Below the pieces are notes generated by a model, which was not told where the DNA came from, made no database searches, and worked only from the letters and a program-made list of their open reading frames with translations. The position numbers were made by a program, and so were the translations under genes. A stretch of DNA of 10,696 nt from contig JAOPZP010000254.1 in assembly GCA_025964055.1 (NCBI GenBank), positions 1 to 10,696 on the forward strand, read 5' to 3'. Positions within the stretch are counted from its first letter, which is position 1. Each line of letters starts with the position of its first letter. This stretch comes from Conexibacter sp. (GTDB lineage Bacteria > Actinomycetota > Thermoleophilia > Solirubrobacterales > Solirubrobacteraceae). Shown piece after piece: positions 1 through 7,825 of the stretch.

Positions 1-1487
1 CGGCCGTGGGCGTCGGGCTCGGGCAGCCACTCCAGGACGCCGGCGTCGAGGAGCTCGCCCCCGAGGGCCTGCGCCTGCTCGGAGAGGCGCCGGCGCCCGC
101 GCTCGTCCTCGTGGTTGTCCTCCATCATCGCGCGCATCGTCAGCACCGGGTCCGCCGGCTGGTTGACGACGTTGAGGATCATGGAGTGGTCGACGCGCAT
201 GCGCGACACCAGCGCCTCGGGCGCCGCGTCCTTGAGGCGCTCGAACGTCTCCTCGGTCCAGCTGACAGCACCGTCCTGCGGCTTCTTGACCTGCACCTTG
301 CGGCGCTTCTTGGGGTCGTCGCCGGCCTTGGCCAGCGCCCGCGTCCGCTCGATCACGTGGTCGGGCGCCTGCACCACCACGAAGCCCGACGTGTCGAACC
401 CCGCGCGCCCCGCGCGTCCCGCGATCTGGTGGAACTCGCGCGCCTTCAGCAGCCGGTGGCGACTGCCGTCGTACTTCGCCAGCCCGGTGAAGACGACGGT
501 CCGGATCGGCACGTTGATGCCGACCCCGAGCGTGTCCGTGCCGCAGATCACCTTGAGCAGGCCCGTCTGCGCCAGTTGCTCGACCAGCCGCCGGTAGCGC
601 GGCAGCATGCCGGCGTGGTGGACGCCGACGCCGCCGCGGATCAGCTTGGACAGCGTGCGGCCGAACCCGGCCGTGAAGCGGAAGGCGCCGATCGCCTCGG
701 CGATCGCCTCGCGCTCCTCGCGCGTGCACAGCTTGGCCGACAGCAGCGACTGCGCGCGCTCCATCGCCGAGGCCTGCGTGAAGTGCACGACGTACATCGG
801 CGCCTGGTCGGTGGCGGCCAGCTCCTCCAGCAGCTCGTGCAGCGGCTCGACCGACCAGGAGTAGGTGAGCGGGATCGGCCGCTCGGCGTCGTCGATGACC
901 ACCGTCTCGCGAGCCGTGCGGCGCGTCAGGTCGGTGGCGATCTCGGTGACGTCGCCGAGCGTGGCCGACATCAGCAGGAACTGCGCTTGGGGCAGGCACA
1001 GCAGCGGCACCTGCCACGCCCAGCCGCGCTGGCCGTCGGCGTAGTAGTGGAACTCATCCATCACGACTTGGCCGACGTCGGCCCCGGAGCCCTCCCGCAG
1101 CGCGATGTTCGCCAGCACCTCGGCCGTGCAGCAGACGATCGGGGCGTCGGCGTTGACCGACGCGTCGCCGGTCAGCATCCCGACGTTCTCGGCCCCGAAG
1201 ATCTCGCACAGGGCGAAGAACTTCTCCGAGACCAGCGCCTTGATCGGGGCGGTGTAGAAGGTGGTGCGGCGATCGGCGAGCGCGGCGAAGTGCGCCGCGA
1301 CCGCGACCATCGACTTCCCCGAGCCGGTCGGCGTGGCGAGCACGACGTTGTTGGCGTCGAACAGCTCGATCGCCGCCTCCTCCTGGTGCGGGTAGAGGCT
1401 CAGGCCCTGCTGCGCCGTCCACGCCGTGAACGCGTCGTACAGGGCATCGGCGCTGGGGTTGCTGGGAAGGGCGTCGAGGAGGGGCAT
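1..1487 (-). CDS. DEAD/DEAH-box helicase, SKI2-like with DUF3516-type region (3' end outside window)
   Basis: Reading the minus strand from ATG at 1487-1485 gives 495 uninterrupted codons that run off the left edge, so only the N-terminal part is present. It is a superfamily 2 ATP-dependent nucleic-acid helicase. Visible motifs are Walker A ATPTGSGKS (residues 51-59), TAPIKALVSEK (79-89), DEFH Walker B (144-147), SAT (174-176), GVGVHHAGMLP (about 287-297) and motif VI QIAGRAGRAG (354-363). After residue 400 a stretch around VSWTEETFERL, then LVSRMRVDHSMILNV, matches my memory of DUF3516 actinobacterial helicases, usually about 830 aa. The role is probably RNA processing or unwinding; the substrate is unknown. 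A weak GGCGGGG lies upstream of the ATG. The gene sits 23 bp downstream of the PAS-EAL gene on the same strand and may be cotranscribed. Superfamily is certain; the DUF3516 label is likely. Confidence 0.9.
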   Translation of the reverse strand, partial: MPLLDALPSNPSADALYDAFTAWTAQQGLSLYPHQEEAAIELFDANNVVLATPTGSGKSMVAVAAHFAALADRRTTFYTAPIKALVSEKFFALCEIFGAENVGMLTGDASVNADAPIVCCTAEVLANIALREGSGADVGQVVMDEFHYYADGQRGWAWQVPLLCLPQAQFLLMSATLGDVTEIATDLTRRTARETVVIDDAERPIPLTYSWSVEPLHELLEELAATDQAPMYVVHFTQASAMERAQSLLSAKLCTREEREAIAEAIGAFRFTAGFGRTLSKLIRGGVGVHHAGMLPRYRRLVEQLAQTGLLKVICGTDTLGVGINVPIRTVVFTGLAKYDGSRHRLLKAREFHQIAGRAGRAGFDTSGFVVVQAPDHVIERTRALAKAGDDPKKRRKVQVKKPQDGAVSWTEETFERLKDAAPEALVSRMRVDHSMILNVVNQPADPVLTMRAMMEDNHEDERGRRRLSEQAQALGGELLDAGVLEWLPEPDAHG

Positions 1488-1510
1488 GCGTCGCCCCGCC
1501 ACGCTAGCGG

Positions 1511-3523
1511 TCAGCCCGCGGGCGCCTCGATCGTGTCGGCCAGCGCGGCGGGCCGCCCGAGGAAGTACCCCTGGGCGTAGTCGACGCCGAACTCCCGCAG
1601 CATGGCGAGCGTCTCGGCGTCCTCCACGCCCTCGGCGACGGTCTTCTGCCCGAAGTCCCGTGCGAGGTTGACGACCGCGTGGACCACGTGCTGGCTGGCC
1701 TCGTCGCGCGGCAGGTCGCGCACGAACTCGATGTCGATCTTGAGGTAGTCGACGGGGAACCGCTTCAGGTACGTGAAGCCGCCGTAGCCGGTGCCGAAGT
1801 CGTCGAGCGCCAGATGGCAGCCGAGGGCCGCGATGCCCTCGATGAACGCCTTGGCGGTCTGCTCGCTGCGCAGCAGCGCGGTCTCGGTCAGCTCGAAGAC
1901 GAGCAGGGCCGGGTCGGCGCCGGTGCGCCGGAGCTCGCCCGCGACGAACTCGAGCAGCCCCGTCTGGGCGAGGGACTCGGCGGAGACGTTGAGCTCGATG
2001 GCGTGCCCGCGGCGGGCCAGCTCGGCGGCCTCGCGGATGACCCAGCGGTCGATCTCGGCGATCAGCCCGTGCTCCTCGGCGACCGGCAGGAAGAGGCCCG
2101 GGGGAACGAGCCGGCCCTCGGGGTCGTTCATGCGGATGAGCAGCTCGTGCTGGACCGTCTCTCCCGTGGCGAGGTCCACGATCGGCTGCGCGTGGAGGAC
2201 GAACCGCTCCTCGTCCAGGGCCTCGCGGATCTTCGGGATCCACGTGAGGGCCTCCACCTCGTGCTCCAGGCGCTCGCGGTCGGCCTTGCGCTGGGTGATG
2301 TCGCTGAAGACGTAGGCCGAGCCGCGGAAGCCGTCGGCCGTCTCGAACGGCGCCGCCGTGTAGGCCACGGCGAAGCTCGTCCCGTCCCGGCGCAGGAAGG
2401 TGTCGTCCTCGACGCGGACGACCTCGCCGGTCTCCCGCGTGACGAGGAGCGGGCACTCCTGGGCGGCCCCTCCCCCGCCGCCCGGGCCGTCGCAGTGGAT
2501 CAGCTCGTGCATCGGCTGCCCGACGGCCTCCTCGAGCGTCCACCCCAGCATGGTCTCGGCCGCGGGGTTCATGTAGACGAGCAGTCCGTCGACGTCGAGC
2601 GCGCAGACCCCCTCGCCCATCGAGTCGGTCACCGCGCGGGAGAAGTCGCGCGCTTCGCGCAGCTGGCGCTCGGCCTCGACGCTCTCGCTGAGATCGACCG
2701 AGACGCCCACCACGCCGGTGAGCTCACCGTCCGTCCCGTAGACGGCGGCGTCGCGCACGAGCGCGGGGAAGGTCGAGCCGTCCTTGCGCATGACCTCGAA
2801 GCGGCTCTCGTGGTACCCGTTCTGGTGGATCCGCGCCATGATCGCCTTGATCTCCTCCAGTGCCACGTCGCCCAAGAGGAGGTCGGTGATCGGCCGGTCG
2901 ATGACCTCGTCCGCCGTCCAGCCGTACAGCCGCTGCGCCCCGTCGCTCCAGCGCGTCACGCGCCCGGACCGATCGAGGGCGACCACCGCGGCGTCGGCCA
3001 CGTCGAGCACGCTCGCGCGGACGCGCGCGTCCTCCTCGGCCTTCCGGCGCGCGGTGATGTCGTCGTGCTGCACGACGACGCGGACGGGGCCCAGCGCGCG
3101 GTGCCGCACGGCGCGCAGCCGGAACCAGCGCTGCTCGTCGACGGCGTGGCACGGGTACTCCACCTCCGCCTGCAGGATCTCCCCGGCCAGGATCGCCCGG
3201 ATGCCGCGCGCCGCCTCCGCGGCGTAGGAGTCGTCGGTGGCTGCGTCGCACACGGCGAGGTAGTCGCTGCCGACCGTGGGCCCGCCGCCGTTCTCCGCCG
3301 CGAAGCGCTCCCAGCCGGCGTTGGTCAGCAGCACCGTGCCGTCCTCGTCGAGGACGGCCACATGCGAGGTGAGCGAGTCCAGGGTCGCCCGCAGGAAGTC
3401 GCGCACGCCCTCGGCCCGCACGTCCGGCATGCTCGCCGCGGCGCGTCGCGTCGCGAGGTCGACGGGCGGCGACGCGTCGGGGGGCGCCGGGGCCTGCGAT
3501 GCAGGCGCGGTGGTGCGTGACAT
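1511..3523 (-). CDS. PAS-PAS-PAS-EAL protein, predicted c-di-GMP phosphodiesterase
   Basis: This is a 670-aa cytoplasmic sensor-phosphodiesterase; I see no membrane segment or signal peptide. Residues 1-45 are an Ala/Pro-rich leader. Three PAS-like domains follow at about 45-160, 165-285 and 295-412, two ending in the usual D-I-T-x-R-K and D-I-T-Q-R-K junctions. The EAL domain is at about 430-665. The residues that bind metal and substrate in this family all appear present: E460 (the EAL motif reads ELL), N512, E544 in FELTET, D574/D575 in DDFGTGY, K595 and D597 in KID, E631 in AEGVE and Q651 in AQGY. Hydrolysis of c-di-GMP to pGpG is therefore expected. The PAS ligands cannot be told from sequence. 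There is no GGDEF domain. ATG at 3523 has only a weak, close GAGGG as ribosome binding site. It is divergent from the 3682 gene and lies just upstream of the helicase gene. Confidence 0.92.
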   Translation of the reverse strand: MSRTTAPASQAPAPPDASPPVDLATRRAAASMPDVRAEGVRDFLRATLDSLTSHVAVLDEDGTVLLTNAGWERFAAENGGGPTVGSDYLAVCDAATDDSYAAEAARGIRAILAGEILQAEVEYPCHAVDEQRWFRLRAVRHRALGPVRVVVQHDDITARRKAEEDARVRASVLDVADAAVVALDRSGRVTRWSDGAQRLYGWTADEVIDRPITDLLLGDVALEEIKAIMARIHQNGYHESRFEVMRKDGSTFPALVRDAAVYGTDGELTGVVGVSVDLSESVEAERQLREARDFSRAVTDSMGEGVCALDVDGLLVYMNPAAETMLGWTLEEAVGQPMHELIHCDGPGGGGGAAQECPLLVTRETGEVVRVEDDTFLRRDGTSFAVAYTAAPFETADGFRGSAYVFSDITQRKADRERLEHEVEALTWIPKIREALDEERFVLHAQPIVDLATGETVQHELLIRMNDPEGRLVPPGLFLPVAEEHGLIAEIDRWVIREAAELARRGHAIELNVSAESLAQTGLLEFVAGELRRTGADPALLVFELTETALLRSEQTAKAFIEGIAALGCHLALDDFGTGYGGFTYLKRFPVDYLKIDIEFVRDLPRDEASQHVVHAVVNLARDFGQKTVAEGVEDAETLAMLREFGVDYAQGYFLGRPAALADTIEAPAG

Positions 3524-3681
3524 GCCCTCAGGGTCGGGTCACCGCTCGCGGCCGTTGACCGGATGGCGGGTTCGACCGCGCCGCGGCAGGATCGCCGGGC
3601 GACCGCCCGAAGCTCCCACGCGCGTCGCGATCCTGTCATGGCCCTCAAGGCCGCGCGCGAAGGGACGACCCCCGGGAGGCC
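3524..3681. promoter_or_regulatory. Divergent intergenic region between two c-di-GMP genes
   Basis: These 158 bp lie between the divergent starts at 3523 (minus) and 3682 (plus), so both promoters are expected here. A TTGACC at 3555-3560 resembles a -35 box, but I find no good -10 at normal spacing, so I do not assign a promoter. The region contains the inverted repeat listed separately. I saw no conserved c-di-GMP riboswitch core. Confidence 0.5.
3587..3635. repeat. Perfect 9-bp inverted repeat, arms 40 bp apart, around a small inner hairpin
   Basis: CAGGATCGC (3587-3595) is matched exactly by GCGATCCTG (3627-3635). The arm starts are 40 bp apart, close to four helical turns. Between them lies CGGGC-GACC-GCCCG (3596-3609), a 5-bp stem with a 4-nt loop. 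The position in a divergent promoter region suggests an operator, possibly two half-sites on one DNA face; this is inference. In such GC-rich DNA chance repeats occur, but both arms contain GATC and A/T positions rather than only G/C. Confidence 0.5.
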
Positions 3682-5811
3682 ATGACACTGCCGGACATCA
3701 CCACCGTCGCGATCCACTCCGATGACGACGGGACGGTGGATCGCCTGTCGGAGATGCTGCGCAAGGTCGCCGGCGTCCGGCTCGTCGAGGACGGCGACGG
3801 CCGCCGCATGTCGCTCGTCGACACGCGGATCGCCGGCGCCGCGGCCACGGTCCGGCGGCTGGTCGAAGGCGGCGGCACGTGCGTGGCCGTCTCGAATGGC
3901 GCCGACGTCGATGCCGTCGCCGAGCTGCTCCAGGCCGGCGCCAACGGCTGCGTGGCGGCCCGTGCGGACGCCGGAACGCTCGAGCACTGCCTGTCGGCGG
4001 CGGCGCGGGGCACGGTCACGCTGCCCGCCGACGTCGCACGGAGCCTCGCCAGCCGCGTCGCCGGCGCGCCGGCCTCCGCGGCGGGCGCGCCGCAGATCGA
4101 GCGTGCGCTCGTGGAGCAGGTCATCGTCGAGCGCCGCTTCGACATCGTGGCGCAGCCGATCGTCGACCTGCGGACGGGCGAGATCGTCGCCGTGGAGAGC
4201 CTGGCCCGCTTCACCGCCGAGCCCTCGCTGCCGCCGAACGTGTGGCTGGAGGCGGCCGAGCACGCGGGCCTGCGCGTCGCGATGGAGCACCAGCTCCTGC
4301 GGGCCGCCGTCGCGCTCCTGCGCTCCATCCCCGGCCACATCGCCCTCAACGTCAACCTCTCGCCGGCGGCCGCCATGGACCCCGCGCTGGCCGACGTGCT
4401 CGACGGCGTCCCGCTGGACCGGCTGATCCTGGAGATCACCGACCATCGCCAGCTCGACGACTACGAGCCGCTCTCGGAGGCCCTGTCGCCGCTGCGGACC
4501 TCGGGCCTGCGCCTCGCCGTCGACGACAGCGGCAACGGCCTGACGTCGCTGCAGCAGTTCGCCCAGCTGGCGCCGAGCTTCATGAAGCTCAACCGGCGGC
4601 TGACGCGCAACATCGACCGCGACCCGACCAAGCACGCCCTGGCGTTCGCCCTGACGGCGTTCGCGGCGCAGATCGGGTCGGCGATCGTCGCCGAGGGCCT
4701 CGAGACCGAGGCGGAGCTCCAGACCCTGCGCACCCTCGGTGCCCTCCTCGGGCAGGGATACCTGCTGGCGCACCCGCGGCCGCTGGACGAGCTGAACCTC
4801 GACGCGCCGCTGTCGCTGCCGGCGAGCCGGCACGGCGCCGCCGCGGAGGGCCCGGCGTTCGATCTGTCCGAGCTGGTCCGCGCGGACTTCCACGAGGCCG
4901 CGCGCGTGGCGCTGCGGATGCTCGGCCGGCAGCATCCGTCCGCGAGCTACGCGGTCGCCCACCTCGACTACGTCCGCCGCCGCCACACGGTGATCGCCTC
5001 GCGTGGAAGCCTCGCCTCGCAGCTGGAGCCCGGGCGCTCGATCCCCATCGACCAGACGATGTCGTTCCACATGGCCTCGGGCAGCGGCCCGCGCCTCTGC
5101 GACGACGTCGACGCCGACCCTGTCTATGGCGGCCTGCCGCTCGCGCGCGAGCTCGAGGCCGGCTCCTACGTCGGCGTGCCGCTCGAGCTGCCCGACGGCA
5201 CGCGGATGGGCGCCCTGTTCGGCGTCGACCGGCGCCCGCGGGCCTTCAGCAGCGACGACCTGCCGCTCCTGGGCGCGATCGCCACCGTTCTGGGCACCGT
5301 GCTGCTGGAGCAGTCGCGCGGCGGCCGCGACCGCGGCGAGCTGCTGCACTACCTCCGCGAGCTCGCACGCACCGACGGCGTGACCGGCGTCCTGAACCGT
5401 GCGGGCCTCACCGAGTTCCTCGACGACGAGCTCCAGCGGCCGGCCGGCCGGCGGCAGGGGGCGTACGTCGCCGTCGAAGTCCAGGACTTCGACTCGCTGC
5501 GCGAGCAGTACGGGCGGACGGTGGCCGACCTGGCCATCAAGGACCTCGCCACCGCGCTGCGCACCAGCGCCGAGGCGCTCGATCCCGTCGGCCGGCTGTC
5601 GGAGAACTGCTTCGGCGTCCTGCTGCTGTGCGATGCGTACGACGAGGCCGTCCCCCGGCTGTTCGAGGGGCTCACCTCGCGGCTGGCCGACTTCACGATG
5701 CGCCGCGAGATCACCATGTCGGTGCGTGCCGGGGCCGTGCCCCTCAAGGACGTCGTCCAGCGCGACGACGCCTGGACGCTCGCCGCCGCGGCGGCGACGC
5801 GCCTGGGCTGA
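3682..5811 (+). CDS. Pseudo-receiver/EAL/GAF/degenerate-GGDEF c-di-GMP signalling protein
   Basis: This 709-aa protein is predicted cytoplasmic. Residues 1-125 resemble a NarL-type receiver: acidic D14-D16 and a candidate D47 in VDTRI, but the conserved Lys position reads A93, so normal phosphorylation switching is doubtful. The EAL domain (about 137-370) keeps E172 (ESL), N225 in NVNLS, E251, D281/D282, K302, E338 and Q358. Its loop 6 reads DDSGNG instead of DDFGTG, and K-x-D reads KLN (N304), so activity is possible but uncertain. A GAF-like domain spans about 390-545. The C-terminal 550-709 is a GGDEF fold whose signature site reads SENCF (640-644), so no cyclase activity is expected. The usual order is GAF-GGDEF-EAL; here EAL comes first. 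GGGAGG lies at 3674-3679, only 2 nt from ATG. The gene ends 12 bp from the convergent 5824 gene. Confidence 0.9.
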   Translation: MTLPDITTVAIHSDDDGTVDRLSEMLRKVAGVRLVEDGDGRRMSLVDTRIAGAAATVRRLVEGGGTCVAVSNGADVDAVAELLQAGANGCVAARADAGTLEHCLSAAARGTVTLPADVARSLASRVAGAPASAAGAPQIERALVEQVIVERRFDIVAQPIVDLRTGEIVAVESLARFTAEPSLPPNVWLEAAEHAGLRVAMEHQLLRAAVALLRSIPGHIALNVNLSPAAAMDPALADVLDGVPLDRLILEITDHRQLDDYEPLSEALSPLRTSGLRLAVDDSGNGLTSLQQFAQLAPSFMKLNRRLTRNIDRDPTKHALAFALTAFAAQIGSAIVAEGLETEAELQTLRTLGALLGQGYLLAHPRPLDELNLDAPLSLPASRHGAAAEGPAFDLSELVRADFHEAARVALRMLGRQHPSASYAVAHLDYVRRRHTVIASRGSLASQLEPGRSIPIDQTMSFHMASGSGPRLCDDVDADPVYGGLPLARELEAGSYVGVPLELPDGTRMGALFGVDRRPRAFSSDDLPLLGAIATVLGTVLLEQSRGGRDRGELLHYLRELARTDGVTGVLNRAGLTEFLDDELQRPAGRRQGAYVAVEVQDFDSLREQYGRTVADLAIKDLATALRTSAEALDPVGRLSENCFGVLLLCDAYDEAVPRLFEGLTSRLADFTMRREITMSVRAGAVPLKDVVQRDDAWTLAAAAATRLG

Positions 5812-5814
5812 CCG

Positions 5815-5835
5815 GCGGGCGCGTCAGACGCCCGC
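5815..5835. terminator. Shared hairpin at convergent gene ends
   Basis: GCGGGCG (5815-5821) and CGCCCGC (5829-5835) form a perfect 7-bp stem with a 7-nt loop. It begins 3 nt after the TGA at 5809-5811, and the loop holds the minus-strand gene's TGA (5824-5826). The right arm lies in the last codons of the minus-strand gene. There is no T-tract on either side, so it is a candidate bidirectional terminator of the GC-rich type only. Confidence 0.45.
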
Positions 5836-7821
5836 GGGCGCTTCGCGCGCCAGCTCCTGGCGCAGGCGCACGAACAGCCGCCGGGCGCCGACGAGCTGCG
5901 CCCGCTCGACCGAGCGCTCCTGCAGGCGGTGCAGGACGAGGTCGCCGCAGCGCTCGGCGAACAGCTCGCGCTCCACCAGCGACGCCCCCGCGTACCGGCC
6001 CTGGCGCATGAGCGCGCGCATGGCGTCGATGGCGGCGTCGTAGTCGCCGGCCTGGCACGCGGCGGCGGTCTCGCAGGCCCAGCGCTCGAGGTGCGGCTCG
6101 GCGTCGGCGCTGCTCAGCCACCCGGTGCGGGTGCCGTCGTCGTAGATCAGGCGGGCGGCCGCGCCCGCGATCGGCCCGCCGTCCTGGGCGAGCAGCGCGT
6201 GGACGGCGATCAGCGGCGCGGACGGCAGCGGGGTGAGCCGCAGCGCCGGCGGGGCCAGCAGCGCGGGCGCGCTCTTGAGGCGCTGGAGCTCGGACACCGG
6301 GAAGCGGCGGTGCCCGCCCGCGGTGCGGACGGCGCGGATGCGGCCGCTGTCGGCCCAGCGTCGCAGGGTGCTGGTCGAGAGGCCGAGCGCTTCGGCGGCC
6401 TCGCCCAGCGGCACCGTCTGCTCGTCGGCCGCGTGCTCGCCGTCGGGGCTCGCGCCGCCGTCGGGGCTAACGCCGCGCTCCGCGATCGGCGCGGCGTCCC
6501 ACACCGCCGACAGCCGCGCGAGCGGCAGGCCCCGGCGCAGCAGCGCCTCGAGCGCGCTCGCCGGTGCCGGGGCCGCGAAGAGGTAGCCCTGGGCGGCGTC
6601 GCAGCCCAGCTCCCGCACCCAGCGCGCCTGGTCGAGCGTCTCGACGCCCTCGGCGACGACCTCCAGCCGCAGTCCCGCGGCCATGCTGACGATCGCGGCG
6701 AGGATGTGGCGGTCCTCCGGGCCTTCGGCGATGCCCGCCACGAACGAGCGGTCCACCTTCAGCGCGTCGATCGGGAACCGCTTGACGTAGTTCAGCGAGG
6801 AGTAGCCCGTTCCGAAGTCGTCGAGCACCAGCCGGATGCCGAGCGCCTTGAGGCGCTGGAGCACCGCCGCCGGCGAGGCGGCCTCGCTCATCAGCACGCT
6901 CTCGGTGACCTCGAGCACGAGCCGGTCCGCCGGTGCGCCGGTCCGGCGCAGCGCGTCGGCGACCACCTCCGGCAGGTCGGGCTCGGCGACCTGGCGCCCT
7001 GACAGGTTGACCGACACGGAGGGCAGGTCGATCGCGGGGTCCGACGCCCAGCGGGCCAGCTGCCGGCAGGCCTCCCCGAGGACCCAGCGACCCAGCTCGA
7101 CGATGAGCCCGGTCTCCTCGGCGATGGCGACGAACGCCGCCGGCGCCATGAGCCCCAGCCGCGGGTGCTCCCAGCGCACCAGCGCCTCCACGCCGAGGAT
7201 CCGCGGGGCGTCGAGCGCGACGACCGGCTGGTACTCGAGGACGAACTCCTCCCGGCGCAAGGCCTCGCGGAGGTCGTGCTCGAGCTGCACGCGCTGGATG
7301 ATCCGCTCGCGCATCGCCTGGTCGAAGAGCGCGAAGCGACCGCCGCCGGCGCTCTTGGCCTGGTGCATCGCGACATCGGCGTCGCGCAGCAGCTCGTCCA
7401 CGCCCTCGTGCGGTCCGCTCGGCACGACGACCCCGATGCTCGCCGTCACGAAGCGTGGCCGCTCCCGCAGCTCGACCGGTGCGCAGACCGCCGCGAGCAC
7501 GCGCTCGGCCGCGGCGATCGCGCCACGCTCGTCGGTCACGCCGCGGCAGACCACGACGAACTCGTCGCCGCCGAACCGCGCCAGCACATCCTCGGCGGCG
7601 ACGGCGCCCTGCAGGCGCTCCGCCAGCCGGCGCAGCAGCTCGTCGCCGGCCTGGTGGCCGAGGGTGTCGTTGATGTCCTTGAAACGGTCGACGCCGACGA
7701 AGAGGACCGCCGGGCCGGCGGCCTCGGCGAGCATCGCGCGCAGCTGCCGCAGCAGCAGGGTGCGGTTCGACAGCCCGGTCAGCGGGTCGTGCAGCACATC
7801 GGTCGGGGCGAGGACGGTCAC
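5824..7821 (-). CDS. GGDEF-EAL protein fused to a MerR/BldC-type DNA-binding domain and helical tail
   Basis: This 665-aa protein has four parts. The GGDEF domain (about 8-168) has D45 in VDRFKDIND and an intact RFGGDEF (82-88), so cyclase activity is plausible; the inhibitory RxxD site reads AAED (75-78), so product inhibition there is unlikely. The EAL domain (about 180-425) keeps E212 (EAL), N272, E304, D334/D335, K355, D357, E391 and Q411, a full hydrolase set. A linker (about 440-468) has a doubled SPDG element. Residues 469-516 are a MerR/excisionase-type helix-turn-helix, with STSTLRRWADSGRI and RTAGGHRRF very like BldC. Residues 530-665 are mostly helical, Ala/Arg/Leu-rich and unassigned; the B12-binding DxHxxG is absent. 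GTG at 7821 is chosen because GGDEF starts at once; it lies 4 bp after the upstream gene's stop, implying coupled translation. No N-terminal sensor is present. Predicted role: c-di-GMP turnover combined with transcription control (inference). Confidence 0.92.
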   Translation of the reverse strand: MTVLAPTDVLHDPLTGLSNRTLLLRQLRAMLAEAAGPAVLFVGVDRFKDINDTLGHQAGDELLRRLAERLQGAVAAEDVLARFGGDEFVVVCRGVTDERGAIAAAERVLAAVCAPVELRERPRFVTASIGVVVPSGPHEGVDELLRDADVAMHQAKSAGGGRFALFDQAMRERIIQRVQLEHDLREALRREEFVLEYQPVVALDAPRILGVEALVRWEHPRLGLMAPAAFVAIAEETGLIVELGRWVLGEACRQLARWASDPAIDLPSVSVNLSGRQVAEPDLPEVVADALRRTGAPADRLVLEVTESVLMSEAASPAAVLQRLKALGIRLVLDDFGTGYSSLNYVKRFPIDALKVDRSFVAGIAEGPEDRHILAAIVSMAAGLRLEVVAEGVETLDQARWVRELGCDAAQGYLFAAPAPASALEALLRRGLPLARLSAVWDAAPIAERGVSPDGGASPDGEHAADEQTVPLGEAAEALGLSTSTLRRWADSGRIRAVRTAGGHRRFPVSELQRLKSAPALLAPPALRLTPLPSAPLIAVHALLAQDGGPIAGAAARLIYDDGTRTGWLSSADAEPHLERWACETAAACQAGDYDAAIDAMRALMRQGRYAGASLVERELFAERCGDLVLHRLQERSVERAQLVGARRLFVRLRQELAREAPAGV

Positions 7822-7825
7822 GATC

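Noticed and set aside
6..1580. Long plus-strand open frame opposite the helicase
   Set aside because: The minus strand encodes a clear helicase with all motifs. The plus frame is Arg/Leu/Val-rich without any recognisable domain, the usual antisense effect of high GC.
1679..3520. 613-codon plus-strand open frame opposite PAS-EAL
   Set aside because: It exactly shadows a protein with three PAS domains and a complete EAL set; the composition is His/Arg/Val-rich low complexity.
3555..3592. TTGACC as a sigma-70 type promoter
   Set aside because: No plausible -10 hexamer lies 16-19 bp downstream; the sequence there is GCGCCG-like.
3524..3681. c-di-GMP riboswitch in the leader of the 3682 gene
   Set aside because: I looked for GEMM-type core elements in the divergent regions and saw none; the region is short and mostly G/C.
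3325..5349. 674-codon minus-strand open frame opposite the EAL-GAF gene
   Set aside because: Antisense to a well-supported protein, with no domain or ribosome binding site, and it overlaps the divergent control region.
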